The translations under genes were made by a program, and so were the position numbers. The notes beneath the pieces are model-generated. The model worked only from the letters and a program-made list of their open reading frames with translations, was not told the origin of the DNA and made no database searches. From Clitopilus passeckerianus (taxonomy: Eukaryota; Basidiomycota; Agaricomycetes; Agaricales; Entolomataceae), in the NCBI GenBank assembly GCA_944990035.1, contig CALYLX010000159.1:310001-374000 (forward strand): a stretch of 64,000 bases of DNA, written 5' to 3'. Positions 43,678 to 54,935 of the stretch are shown piece by piece (the stretch's first letter is position 1; every line of letters begins with the position of its first letter).

Positions 43678-45330
43678 GTGCCCGAACTGAGGCTTAATAG
43701 CATCGATGCCTGCAGTGCCCGAACTGCCAAACAAAACGCATTCGCTATCATCAGGGAAGAAATCAGCTATCTCCAGAACAGCATCCAAGGCTACGAGCAG
43801 CAGATCCTGGCATGCAACCGACAGATCGCCTCTTGGAGATCTCGACACAACAGAACCGTAAATATATCTCGTTTGCCCGAGGATATTCTCATCAAGATCT
43901 TCAGCTACTTTGCTCATGGCTCCGGCACCACCACGAATTCAATGACACAGTGGTTGAGAGTCACATACGTATGCTCCCACTGGCGTCGATTCGCGATCAG
44001 TACGCCGACACTCTGGAGGTGGCCCTGTCTCTTTCTTCCGGAGCTGACTTCCCGCCTGCTTGAACGAGCTGAGAAAATGCCGTTGACGCTGGTGATTGAA
44101 GAAAGTTGGACCCAAGAGATAGATTGGAAAGAAGATTCCCGAGCATCGGAATTGGGGCGTCGACTTCTCGGTCGAACGAAGAGCCTCAGGATCACCGCTA
44201 GGCAAGATGAAATGTTACATGAATTCGGTGGCTTTCTATCTCTTTCAAGGGTGGAAATGCCAATTTTGGAATCCATAGCGATCGAGCACAAAAATGTCCA
44301 TCGACTTGACTTTGGCCTTAATGGCCTGGCCAGACTTGCCCCACAATTGCGACACATCGAGCTTCAGAATTGTATCTCGCTAAGCACCCCATCCCAGGTC
44401 CCTTCCTTCCCTCAACTGACCCATCTGAAGATCGACTTGCCCGAACACATAGTTGATTGGAATCGCCAATTGTGCCTACGTCGAGTTTTATCAACCTTGC
44501 AACAGTCTCCGTGCCTTAAAGATCTTTCACTTAGTGGCGTGTTCAAGCCTCTGGAGGAGGACGACATATTGTGGTGCCAAAGCCTCAGGCAGCCACTTTA
44601 TTTCGAGACATTGGAATCACTCTACGTAGGTGCAAGCAACCCACGGACGGTGCAACTCTTTCATAACCACATTCATCATCCTTCAAATACCCAAGTGAAG
44701 TTCAGAATTTTACGGGACGAACGGGGGGAGCATGATGTAGCCCATTCTAATTTGTTCCGGGACCTCCTCCTCGAAGGTTGCAGACGTTTGGGACAGCCCG
44801 TCCGCGCGTTAGCCCCGTACTCACGCGGAAATCCCCTCGATGTGATCACCCTTAATCATGGGTTCGTCAATTCGGGATCCTTTGAATTACATCTGCCCGC
44901 TATCCCGGGTTTCATGACATCAGTAGCACATCTAGATGTCTTCAAAGACATCCACATATTGGTCTACGGGTTGATATTCTCCAACATAGACACATGGAGG
45001 GCACTTGGAGTGTTCCCTCACTTATCGCTGGTCATCGTGGAGATTGGGCGACACCCAACTCTAGTACGAGTTCTCTCAACTTTTCGACCTTCTGGGGACA
45101 GTATCTTCGAGCCGATTGCTCCTCAAGGAGGGCCCGTACCTCAACTTTATTTCGACAGACCTATGATTTTCACAGACGTCAAGTTGCCGGGCATTGACGA
45201 TTCCAAGAATGCAGTTTATGATGGGGACGAACCCTTCCGGAGGATCTTCGTTGTGGAGGGTAGTGTCACTGTTCAATGTTTCCAATGCAATACGGTTCCT
45301 TTTGACGCATGGCGTTCACGTGGGCAGTGA
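43678..45330 (+). CDS. F-box protein with LRR-like repeats (F-box 4)
   Basis: A 550-codon uninterrupted frame. A helical segment (EEISYLQNSIQGYEQQI) is followed by the F-box at about residues 62-110 (ISRLPEDILIKIFSYF, TYVCSHWRR) and about twelve weak LRRs to a Cys-containing end. Presumed SCF substrate adaptor. It is the most complete plus-strand paralogue. The start is unclear: the in-frame region before the F-box has no ATG, and the position homologous to the ATG of F-box 5 and 6 reads ACT. The frame is open a further 45 codons upstream, so an upstream exon is likely. Confidence 0.82.
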   Translation: MPELRLNSIDACSARTAKQNAFAIIREEISYLQNSIQGYEQQILACNRQIASWRSRHNRTVNISRLPEDILIKIFSYFAHGSGTTTNSMTQWLRVTYVCSHWRRFAISTPTLWRWPCLFLPELTSRLLERAEKMPLTLVIEESWTQEIDWKEDSRASELGRRLLGRTKSLRITARQDEMLHEFGGFLSLSRVEMPILESIAIEHKNVHRLDFGLNGLARLAPQLRHIELQNCISLSTPSQVPSFPQLTHLKIDLPEHIVDWNRQLCLRRVLSTLQQSPCLKDLSLSGVFKPLEEDDILWCQSLRQPLYFETLESLYVGASNPRTVQLFHNHIHHPSNTQVKFRILRDERGEHDVAHSNLFRDLLLEGCRRLGQPVRALAPYSRGNPLDVITLNHGFVNSGSFELHLPAIPGFMTSVAHLDVFKDIHILVYGLIFSNIDTWRALGVFPHLSLVIVEIGRHPTLVRVLSTFRPSGDSIFEPIAPQGGPVPQLYFDRPMIFTDVKLPGIDDSKNAVYDGDEPFRRIFVVEGSVTVQCFQCNTVPFDAWRSRGQ

Positions 45331-45465
45331 GAATCCTCGTAGAATTGTTGAAAGCTGCGGTACCCAAGTCTCAAACTAAAACGCAGTGTAAAAATCGGTG
45401 GATTCCTGTGGACAGTCGCCTGCACTATAAAATACACTGGTAGTAACAAACAGGCCAAGTCCGAT

Positions 45466-47387
45466 CTAACGATAGGTTCTACAAAACTTCAAATAACATG
45501 GATCGCCGATAGGACGAGCCTGTAATCAAGACTCATAAGGTCTCCGCCAATATCTAGAGTTCGAAAAACGTACCTGTTGTATGTCGTTCTTATCCGGCTG
45601 CGGAAGATGTTTCGGTCTGTTGCCCGCGTCGTCCACTATTTCCCAATCGTAGCCTGCAAAAATGAGAGCAAGGACGAGTTTAATTTCAAGCTTGGCAACT
45701 CGCATTCCGAGGCACGGATGGCGACCTGTAAAAGTCCTTGTAAGGCCAGGGTCGTGTGCACTAAATGTGAAGACGAACCTAAGCCCCATGCTGCAAACCC
45801 ATGACGGGTTTTCTTGTCTTCCTCGCGGCCAGGCCCAAAGCGAGCGGGATCCCATTTCATCGGTTCAGTATAGATATCGGGATTGAGGTGCACATCAGCC
45901 AGGGAGTAAACGAGGAAGTCTCCCTTGGCGACTTTTGCACCGTCGATTTCGATGTCTTTGTCTAGATTCCGGCGAAGGACGGCATTGGTGGTTATCATTC
46001 GAAGGGTTTCGCGAAGTACAGAGTCGAGAATTGGTAGCTCTTCCTCCCATGCTTCGACGGGAACAGAAGAGAGGCGTTTGTGGAGCGGTTCGGGAGATGA
46101 TGCATCGGTGTACTTGTTAATAAGGGAGTTCATTTCGATCGTTACTTTTTCCTTCCACTCCAGGCTCATCCCGATGTATAGGAGGTTCCAACATACTAGG
46201 AGGAATTCAGAAGAGCAATGGATTTGACATTATTGGCCGACTCACCGTTCATACCAGTGTTGACGACGCCGGCAAATATGACATTCAGAACGAACTACGG
46301 TGAGTATTGAATTAGGTGGTGCAGCCAATTGGTGCAGTCAAGAATTAAGCACGCACCCCGATGATATCGTCGTCAGTGTCACCCCGTGAGATCAGAGCAT
46401 CAATAGCATCCGAGGTGAGCTCTGGGGCCTTTCTCCTGCGCTCGACATAGTCACGCAGTAACCCGTATAATTTGGCGGTAGCGTCTTGCTGGAGCTTCCT
46501 AGCTTTACTCGGGAACCATGGGAAGAGAAGGGCGGCCGGAGTTGCACTTCGTTCGAGATCCCAGAAGTGATTTGCTAGCCTCTCAATAGCCTCCTTATCC
46601 TCCGAAAGCTCGCGGCATGTACCTAGGCGGATGGTCATTTGGAAGACAAGCTAGAAAATAATCAGATCCTTGAGAATGACGTTGAGAGAACGACATGTAC
46701 ATCATAGACATCCTTGAACGGATTAAGCTGGCCCTTGTCGCCCCAATCCTGCATGCGACGTTGAACGTCATCGAACAAAGTAGGAAGGACTGTTATTGTA
46801 CCCATGAGATCCGTCACTTGCGCATTCTAGGGAAGCCGGACTCACCGTCGTCGACCCTTTCACTACGTAGCAAATGCAAAATTGTTTTTCCAAAGTGCGT
46901 GGTATCTGTACCAGCGGTTGTAGATATCTCGATATCTTCAAGTCGGGGTATGCCTCCCATTAAAATACGGTATCCCTCTGGAAGGTTCAGAGTTGGGTCG
47001 TTGAAGAAGGCTTTACGCCCGGCTTCTCCGAAGAGGGTGACTATGCGGTGCTTTACCAACCAATGGATTAATAAAGCAAGCAACAAAAAAAGAGGAAAAA
47101 TGCATTACCTGAAGTAGTCGGAAGCGAAAGGCACTACGGCCTGTTTTCTTGAAGTTATCCCAAATAAAGTCATATCTTTTTGTAAAGAACGGCCACACGT
47201 TGAACAGAGGTATTCCTCCGAGTTCTTGTATTCCTCCGGAATGTCTGTTGGAGTTGCTCCTCTGATAATAAGCCAGCAGTCCAACGACCATGGCGGCGAC
47301 GAGAAGAGGAGGCAACTCTCTGAGCGCAGAGAGAGGCCCTTCTTGGAGGTCAAGGAGGGAAGAGTCTTTCCAATGGCCAGGTGTCAT
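45466..47387 (-). CDS. cytochrome P450 (P450-1), CYP7/8-like I-helix
   Basis: Eight exons (47387-47109, 47050-46846, 46789-46701, 46650-46357, 46294-46246, 46195-45779, 45725-45574, 45519-45466) give 512 residues. An N-terminal membrane anchor (PPLLVAAMVVGLLAYY) is present. The I-helix reads FAGVVNTGMN in place of AGxDTT. EXXR is ETLR. The heme-binding loop is WGLGRHPCLGMR, interrupted by an intron (45778-45726) and complete only after splicing. The end ARPIGDPCYLKF is typical of the clade. TATAAA at 47455-47450 makes the second in-frame ATG (47387) more likely than ATG 47432. ER membrane monooxygenase; the substrate is unknown. Looks functional. Confidence 0.88.
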
Positions 47388-48383
47388 GAAGCAGTAGACT
47401 TTACTAGAACTTTCTTTGAGGATAGAACCCATGGAAGCTTGGTCGACGCTTTATATCGCCCTTGTTTCGAAGTCTGCGGTCCCGAATGTACTTCTATGTC
47501 TGAATTGGAATCATCTTCAAGAGCCTTAGGTATCGGAGCATCGGGATATTTTCACGATAGAGATTACGTCGACACCCAAAAAAAAAATAGGTCGGGGTTA
47601 GAGCGTTAGGAAGATGACGAGGTACATCTGTCTCCGGTGCTTTCTTAGTCGATCTTTCTGGTCAACTTTCTCTGCTGATTTGCAGGGAAACGAGTGCATA
47701 TACGAAGCGGAGCCTAGATGTTACAAGGGACGTCTCTTGTCACCGGAAGCCGGAGCTTACCAATCACAGAATTATGACTCCACGGTCGAGTTTCAATTGA
47801 GCCTCCAAGAGTAATAGTCACTAGCTATACAAATTCGGACCCGATAGAGCTTCTTGGCCTCGCTGAATCAGTTACAGATGTTGTCGAAGAGGGCAGACAA
47901 AGATGAAGTTGATTTGGATTTCAAGGGTGGATCGGCATGAGGCTAGAAAAGATAATTATTGTAAACTATATTCGTTGAATGTGCATTCTTTCGTCTCAAT
48001 ATCCGGCGAAATGACTGAGTTGCTGGGTGTTCGAATGTGTCATGAATAGGGTCATTCACCAGCCATATGCAGGCATGATCTTCTGTGCGAAGCCCAAGAG
48101 AAGCCTATCTCTAATTCAACATTCAGCGCTCAGCAGCTCTTACCATCAACCGAATAACGCTCTCTGCCGTGGCTAATCTCACTCTCAATTTTGACTCAGG
48201 CGCACTGTCACAGGTTACGCCTCTGAGATTGGGAAGTCTTGCAATGGTTGGACCAATATACTCTCGACCAGCTAAATCTATAGCGATTGGCCACGGTGAG
48301 GGTTACAGTGAGCGCTTGGCCTTACAAAAATACTTCAAGCTCGAGACAGTCCCCTTGAGAGCATCAACGTCTTTAGCACTCCG
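47388..48383. other. intergenic between P450-1 and F-box 5
   Basis: An A10 run lies near 47578. The last 80 bp align with sequence upstream of F-box 6 and 4 (agcatc-acgtctttagca), so coding or promoter homology extends left of the F-box 5 ATG. Confidence 0.45.
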
Positions 48384-49980
48384 ATGGCAAAACCGACTGC
48401 ATTTGCTATCATGGAGGAGATCACTCACCTCAAGAACAGCATCATCGACCACAAAAAACAGATCGTGGCTTGTAAGGAGAAAATCCGGTCCTGGGAGATC
48501 CAACAGAACAAATTCTGCGAGGTAGCTCGCCTTCCCAAAGACATCCTCCTCAGGGTCTTCACGTACTTCGCCCATAATGCTGGAGCTACCCGGCGATCGG
48601 CGCAGGAATGGTTGAGGGTGACCCATATCTGTTCCGATTGGCGACGACTAGCTCTCAATTCGCCGATACTTTGGCGATGGGCCATGTCTCCTTCTACGCC
48701 CCAGGTTAACTTCACTGCTGCTTAAACGAGCGGGTGCTACTGCGTTATCCCTTGTGATTGATCGTCCGGCCATTCAAGTATATCCACAATCACCACAAGG
48801 TCGAAATACGAACTATGCTATCGATTCCAGCGCTATGGCCATAGCTTGCCGGACCGTGAGCCGCATTCAAACTCAGGCTGATACGACCTACCGCTCAACA
48901 GATTTCTCCCGAATACCGCCAATTCTTATCCTTTCTCAGCGAAGGGAGAGCGACTGAGCTACAATCGCTTGTCCTAGACTGTCAATCCCCCATTGGTGGT
49001 GGCCTGGATTTGGCAGGAGTGATTCGTGCCGCACCAAAACTTCAAACACTAAGGCTAATGAATCGGATGTTGCTAAATATCCCCCATCACTTACCCCTTT
49101 CGCCTCGGATAACAAGCTTGAGTATATTATTGGGGAGAGATGCTGGAAACCTACAGTCACCACTTGCACAAGTATTATCAACCCCCAGACAATTTCCCAA
49201 CCCGAAATCCCTCTGTCTGGCTAACGCCTTCCAGCCATTGACGCCAAACGGGCTGGAAATTTGGCAAAATCTTCACCAGCCAATATCCATGGCCAGCTTG
49301 GAGGGTTTGCTCGTCACAGCTAGTGTGCAAGCAACTCAAGTATTTTTGATCATATCATCTACCCTCCTCTCTTTACGCGGTCTGTGGCACGAAGCCGCCG
49401 AACACGGCACGTCCCATCATGATTCCTTAAAATGCCTGCTTGTAAAGGGCTGCGAACGTCTCTGTGCACCCATTCTTGCATTAGACATTTGGTGTCGTGA
49501 TCGAAACCATAGCATTACCGTCCAGTCCCAGGATACCTTCGTCCGCGCCCCCTTACCCTGACCTTTCCAGCAAGCTCGACTCTCATCAGTGTGCTACCGC
49601 ACCTAGACATCTTCAGAAATTTGAAGCTATTGCTTTATGGACTGGGTTTCTCTAATACAGACATATGGAAAACATTCGGATCCCTAGACCACCTATTGAC
49701 AATCCATTTGGATGTAGAACGGTACCCCACTTTTCTAAGTGTTGTAGCGTCATTTCAACCTCCAGGAGATAGCATTTTCGAGCCTGTTCTTCTGGACCCC
49801 CCTGAGGGAATTCCCATACCCCACCTCTATTTTCACGGGGTGATGACTTTCGAGAGGCCAAACAGAGTGTCAGATCAAGAGTGCCTTATGAGGATTATGA
49901 AGACTCGCAAAGTATGGTGGACTAAACAAAATGCAGGGCATCGGCTTCCAAATCTCACGTACATAACCCGTACAACTTAG
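48384..49980 (+). pseudogene. F-box protein (F-box 5), frameshifted
   Basis: ATG 48384 starts the helix segment (MEEITHLKNSIIDHKKQI) and the F-box (VARLPKDILLRVFTYF, THICSDWRR). One extra G in the run at 48679-48681 ends the frame at WRW. The LRR part continues in other frames: 48724-48956, then about 48930-49561, and the C-terminal part 49561-49980, ending in a plausible tail. At least three frame changes are present. Closest paralogue is F-box 6. Confidence 0.82.
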
Positions 49981-50434
49981 ATTGGCTCTCATCATGTGCT
50001 TACTGTGTAATATTCGTGTGTAGTCGCCCGGGATCATGACGCAGGTTATTGATACTCCCCGTCTTGGTTGGAAAGAACTCTTCAGCTTTGGCATGGGCAG
50101 GTTCGAGTCCATGTGGTCATGTTGAGGTCACGATCCTGCAAGTCCCGTGGGAAGCATGGGAACCGTGGCCCTTAAACATCTTCCACGATCAACTTTTCAC
50201 AATCACGTCCTATGTCTATTATACTCAGTGGAAGCTCTTGGCCAATAGTACCGGCGATGCCAGCATATCTCGTCCCTACCGGCTGAAGGAGCCACAGAGG
50301 CAGAAAAAAAGAAAGAAATCTGTGAGGATCGCCCATGGTAACAGTTCAAAATGAGGCATTAGAACTTCGGCTAACGAAGTATCCTCAAAGTCCACGACAG
50401 CCTATTTGAAAGCATCGACGTCTTTAGCACCCCG

Positions 50435-51915
50435 ATGGCGAAGCAGGCTGCATTCGCTATAATCATGAAAGAAATCAGTCATCTCAGGAACAGTATTCGA
50501 GACTACGAAATACAGGTTGTGGCTTGTAAAGAGAGGATTCGGTTCTGGGAGATACAACAGAACAAATTCTGCGACGTGGCTCGTCTGTCAGAGGCTATTC
50601 TTATCAATATCTTCACATACTTCGCCCATAACGCCGGGGATAACCTGCGATCGATGAAGGAGTGGCTGAGAATTACCCATGTCTGTTCCCACTGGGGTCG
50701 ACTCGCTCTCAATTCACCAATGCTTTGGCGCTGGCCATGTCTTCTTTTACGACACGACCTAGCTTCACTGCTGCTCGAACGAGCTGCTGCTACTCCACTT
50801 TCCCTCGCAATTAATTGGCAAACCATAGAGCAATTGTCATCTGCCCGTCATGCTACCGATGCCAGCGCCATGACCATGGCTTGTAAGATCGTGGGCCGCA
50901 CAAAGGCTCTCAGGCCAGAGGGGCTTACACCTACCTCTCCCGCATATTACCTATTTCTGTCTTTGCTCAACGTGGGGAGATCAACGGAACTGGAATTCCT
51001 TGCCGTACAGTGTCCGTCCGGCACTAGCGATGGGCGGCTTTGGTAGAAGTAATTCGTGACGATTTTTCTTTACAATCGAACACTGCTGAACAACCCCCTT
51101 TCGCTACCTATCTCCTCCCAAATATCATGCCTAAATATATGGTTAGGAAGAGACTGCGAAAGCCAGCAGTCGTCTCTATCCCAGGTCCTTTCGAGCCTCA
51201 GGAAATTCCCCAATGTCAAATACCTCTACCTTCGCAACGTATTCCGCCCGCTCACACCGGGGGATTTCGAATATTGCGACAATCTTCAAGATCCGGTATC
51301 CCTCGCAAGCGTGGTTGATATATGTCTTACTGCCAGCGTACAATTAGCCCAGAAGTTCTGGGATCATATCAGTTATCCTCCTTCAGCCACCGTCGCTTTG
51401 ACTATCTGTGGGACGAAGGCGGGGACCAGAACAAGCCGTATCAGGATGCCCTGCGGGGCCTCCTAACAAGATCCTGCGAACGGCTTGGTCAACCCATCCT
51501 CTCATTACGCCTTTATCACTATGACGGAGGCTATATAATCGCCGCGAACGACGAGGAGAGTCTCTTCGTCAGTAAGGTCACCCTCCACATTCTGGCAATT
51601 CCACCTTTTTTAAGCGAGCTACCGCACCTAGATGCCTTCAGGAACCTGAGGGTATTAATCTACGCTCTAAATTCCTCTGATACAAATATTTGGAAGGCAT
51701 TTGGATTGCTTGACGACTTGACAACAGTCCACCTTTTGCTCCGTCGACATCCCGCTTTTCCAAGAGTGTTAGGGTCTTTCCGTCCTTCGGGAGATAGTAT
51801 TTTCGAGTCTATCTCTCTAGAGGAAGGTGACGCACCGCGCCTCTATTTCGAGAGCCTGTTTTCCGTCCTTACTACTGCTGAGGAAACATCTAAGGAATTG
51901 CAAGAATGCTTCTAG
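50435..51915 (+). pseudogene. F-box protein (F-box 6), frameshifted
   Basis: ATG 50435 starts KQAAFAIIMKEISHLRNSI, then an F-box (VARLSEAILINIFTYF, THVCSHWGR). The frame stops near 51046. The following LRR segment is open from 51056 to 51466 and the C-terminal half from 51322 to 51915, in a third register. The two breaks lie near 51035 and between 51330 and 51420. It shares its upstream 40 bp and most of its length with F-box 5, so the pair arose by tandem duplication. Confidence 0.82.
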
Positions 51916-52263
51916 AGGATGTCTCTTATTCGCGAGGTGTGGATGGTTTGAGGAACTGGTATTACTAGCTTTTGAATCTAACACAACCCACTCTAAATGA
52001 ATCATCCTATAGGGAACGCGCTCGAATGACAATGGATCCCATCATGCAGGGAAGTGGATCCTCTTCGTCAACACCTACATATATATCAACAGAATACATT
52101 TCACACATCTCCGTAAAAAAGATTCAACGAGTCCCAATTATTATATCTTGTACAGTACTTATGCTTTTCTTTGTGTTCCTTCTACTTTTAATGCCAAAGA
52201 GTCCATGATGATCAAAAAAAGTCCAGTCCATTTGTAGCAGTAATCCACCCTGACCTAGCAGGA

Positions 52264-53778
52264 TCAACATCCCTTCCCAGCCACCAATGCACTCCTCACT
52301 CCCCCAACCCGCCTCAGCTCATCGACAATTCCACTTGGCGTCTTCTCCGGTACCGAGAGGTACCGATAGCTAGGGAAGTACAGCTTCCCGCTCTCCTCCT
52401 GTCGCTGCATCGACAGCACCTCCAGGAACTTCGGATGGTCCTCGAGCTTCATCACGATGTTTTCTAGCTCCTCCAGGGTGCCGAGTGACCTCCATGTATC
52501 GAGTGTCGAGGTGGAGAGCCAGTAATCGAGATTCTTTAGGTGTCCCAGGGGTGCAATCCGAGGGAGTGCCTTGACCAGCGAGGGGAAAGCAGGAGTGACG
52601 AACGTCAGAGAGGGCGAGTGGTCGGTAGAGGTGTAGAACTCCATTTCGTACAACCCTTCTGATTCCTTCAGCGACAATGTGTTGATGGATGAAGGGAGCT
52701 CGGAGCTCAAGGAGTGGACGAGGTCCGAGATAGACTCGATATGCGAAAGGGCGTTGGTTGATTGGAGAGGCTCGGTCCAGAGACCTTCTACGAGGGTCTT
52801 CGTTGATGTGGGGTAGGTGAGGTGGTTGAAGAATAGGCGGCATGCCTGAGCGCTCGCGTTGACGCTGAGCTCTTCTAGAGATGCGAGGTGGACACGATCC
52901 TCAGGATCTGTGGTCGAGGATGCGTCGTGGGCCTCGAGCTCCCGGAAGACATTGTCGAGGCGGAGGTTCTTGAGGTTTGGCATTTTCCGGAGGGCGCCAA
53001 CGACCTGCTGGACGGTGCTGTGCTGGAACTCGGCAGTTTCGTCCATCTTGATCGAAATTTCGAGGGTAGCGAGCTTCGAGAGTTCAGGAAGATCTGGGGC
53101 GGATCTGAAGATGGTTCGATTCTCGAGGATAATACTCTGCAGGCGGGGTGCATTGCGGAGGAAGAGACGTGCAATGGCATGGTAGGGGCGGGTATGTGGT
53201 GAAGAGACTTTCATCGTCTTCAATTCCGGCATGGGATGATCCGTATGGAAGCCGAGCTTGCCAGCATTTTGAAGAGACCCTGCGGGGAGGGTATCGTTCA
53301 GAACAAGAGTCTGTGTACGATCCAGATTCTCGTTGACGAATCGGACGGTTGGAGCACATTGAGTAATGGCTTTCATCAAACGGCCGAAGTCGATGACTTG
53401 GGTCAACGGGACGGAGCCGGCCCGGTCGAGCATCAGCTTCGCTACCTCCGGACGGTGCACAGCAGGTGTGCTCCAGAGAATAGGGGAGCCTAAAGCGACT
53501 CTCCGCCAGTGCATGCAAACATGGGTCACGTTGATCCATGCCGGCGTAGTGGAGGTGGTGTCATGAGCAAGGTAGGACCAGATTTCCAGTAGAAGGTCCT
53601 CAGGGAGGCGAGAGATGCCAGCGAGAGCATTCTTGTGAGCTGTCCAGGTGCGGATCCTGTTCTTGGATGCCTGGATCTTCATCTCGTACTCGAGAATAGC
53701 GGCTTTGAGAGCAGCAATTTCCTCATCGATTTCGCCGCAGACACCCTGCCTAGCCGACGATGGGCTCAAGGCATGCAT
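52264..53778 (-). CDS. F-box protein with LRR-like repeats (F-box 7)
   Basis: Intronless frame of 504 codons from ATG 53778 (MHALSPSS). The frame is open slightly upstream but without an ATG. It has an N-terminal helix (EIDEEIAALKAAILEYEMKI), the F-box at about residues 57-105 (ISRLPEDLLLEIWSYL, THVCMHWRR), then LRR-like segments such as MPNLKNLRLDNVF. GC content and codon use are higher than in the decayed paralogues, and no lesion is seen. It is transcribed toward F-box 6. A composite E-box motif lies 360 bp upstream. Confidence 0.87.
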   Translation of the reverse strand: MHALSPSSARQGVCGEIDEEIAALKAAILEYEMKIQASKNRIRTWTAHKNALAGISRLPEDLLLEIWSYLAHDTTSTTPAWINVTHVCMHWRRVALGSPILWSTPAVHRPEVAKLMLDRAGSVPLTQVIDFGRLMKAITQCAPTVRFVNENLDRTQTLVLNDTLPAGSLQNAGKLGFHTDHPMPELKTMKVSSPHTRPYHAIARLFLRNAPRLQSIILENRTIFRSAPDLPELSKLATLEISIKMDETAEFQHSTVQQVVGALRKMPNLKNLRLDNVFRELEAHDASSTTDPEDRVHLASLEELSVNASAQACRLFFNHLTYPTSTKTLVEGLWTEPLQSTNALSHIESISDLVHSLSSELPSSINTLSLKESEGLYEMEFYTSTDHSPSLTFVTPAFPSLVKALPRIAPLGHLKNLDYWLSTSTLDTWRSLGTLEELENIVMKLEDHPKFLEVLSMQRQEESGKLYFPSYRYLSVPEKTPSGIVDELRRVGGVRSALVAGKGC

Positions 53779-54935
53779 CTCGAGAAAAGAGGCTGTCAAA
53801 CTGCCATTAACAAAGGTCGAACTCTCGACAACAAGCAGACAACATACCAGGTAGACTATTCATTATTGGTTCAGTCATTATTTTTGAAACGAGAATGTAA
53901 AGACAAGGCGAAAGTGCTGGCAGAAGTTAGAATGACGTGACTGGAGAAATGTAACTTATAAACGAACCATAACCAGGTGCGAAAATTGGGACTAAAACGT
54001 GATTTTTGGCGTTTCAAAAATATCCATATTCGCAACGAGTGCGGACACGACGCAAGAGCGGATCTTGGACTCGGTCGGATCCCTGACATTCTTGGACACG
54101 GTCGTCGAAATGACGAGGGTCCAAAGAAGGGTCGGGTGTCACGTGTAATAAGCGCGTCGCGTCATTCACTCGTCAAATGAATCCAGGTTTTCCACTTTTG
54201 CTACTTTTGTTGCATAAATGTCACCTTGTTTGACTCGAAAAGCCAAAGACATGCCCTGTGGGGTAGCGCCAAGAGGTAGACGAGGTACAGGTGGATTTCA
54301 GCATTGAACGTGCCGGGTCTCGTTCGTCAAGAACTGTTCGGCCGGAGGAACCTTCGCGGTTACTCGGAATGAAATTTCGTGTTCGGCATGTGAGCGGAAA
54401 TGTAACGTCGATGTACTTCGAGGCGCTCAATTCATTCAATGAAGTTTGTTGCTTTACGTTGTCGGTACTTGTGTTGACGGTAACCGTAAGTGTGTGAGGG
54501 AGCACGAGTGCTGGTGATTTAGGGGCCACCAGCCAAACGTGGATAGCGCAGATGGCGCGTGAAATCTACAGCGCGTCTAGCCAGGCTGGGGCTAGCACTC
54601 GTACCTTTCTAGCTGTAGTACTCCTGTAGACATACACGCAAATGCGAAGAAGTCTGGAGGGAAGAAAAAATCTTGACCTTCCCTCAAGGTCCGGCATAAA
54701 ATAACATCTGCATCTTCCGGAAACAGGACGGAAGTAATATTGCTTGGGAACAGCTTGGTATTATGGCACGTTTCCCTACGAGATCAAATCATAACGAAAA
54801 CCTGCGTTCGGCAGGTCATGCAATCGCATGTAATGGGGTCCAATTCTCCAAAGTCCATGTCTCCACATTCCGTGACATTCCCCACAAATGATGCCAATGA
54901 CATGTGTGTCCAGGCGAATATCCCTCCTTTCAAGT
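53779..54935. other. intergenic between F-box 7 and P450-2
   Basis: Contains the composite motif at 54138-54163. No supported open frame. Confidence 0.5.
54138..54163 (+). promoter_or_regulatory. composite motif GTCACGTG-N5-AGCGCGTCGCGTC
   Basis: The E-box and the 13-base core are identical to those at 57487-57513, with a spacer of five bases here and six there. It lies upstream of F-box 7. Confidence 0.55.

Noticed and set aside
50080..50125. Possible tRNA (GGTTCGAGTCC resembling a T-arm)
   Set aside because: No matching acceptor stem, anticodon arm or D-arm could be folded around it.
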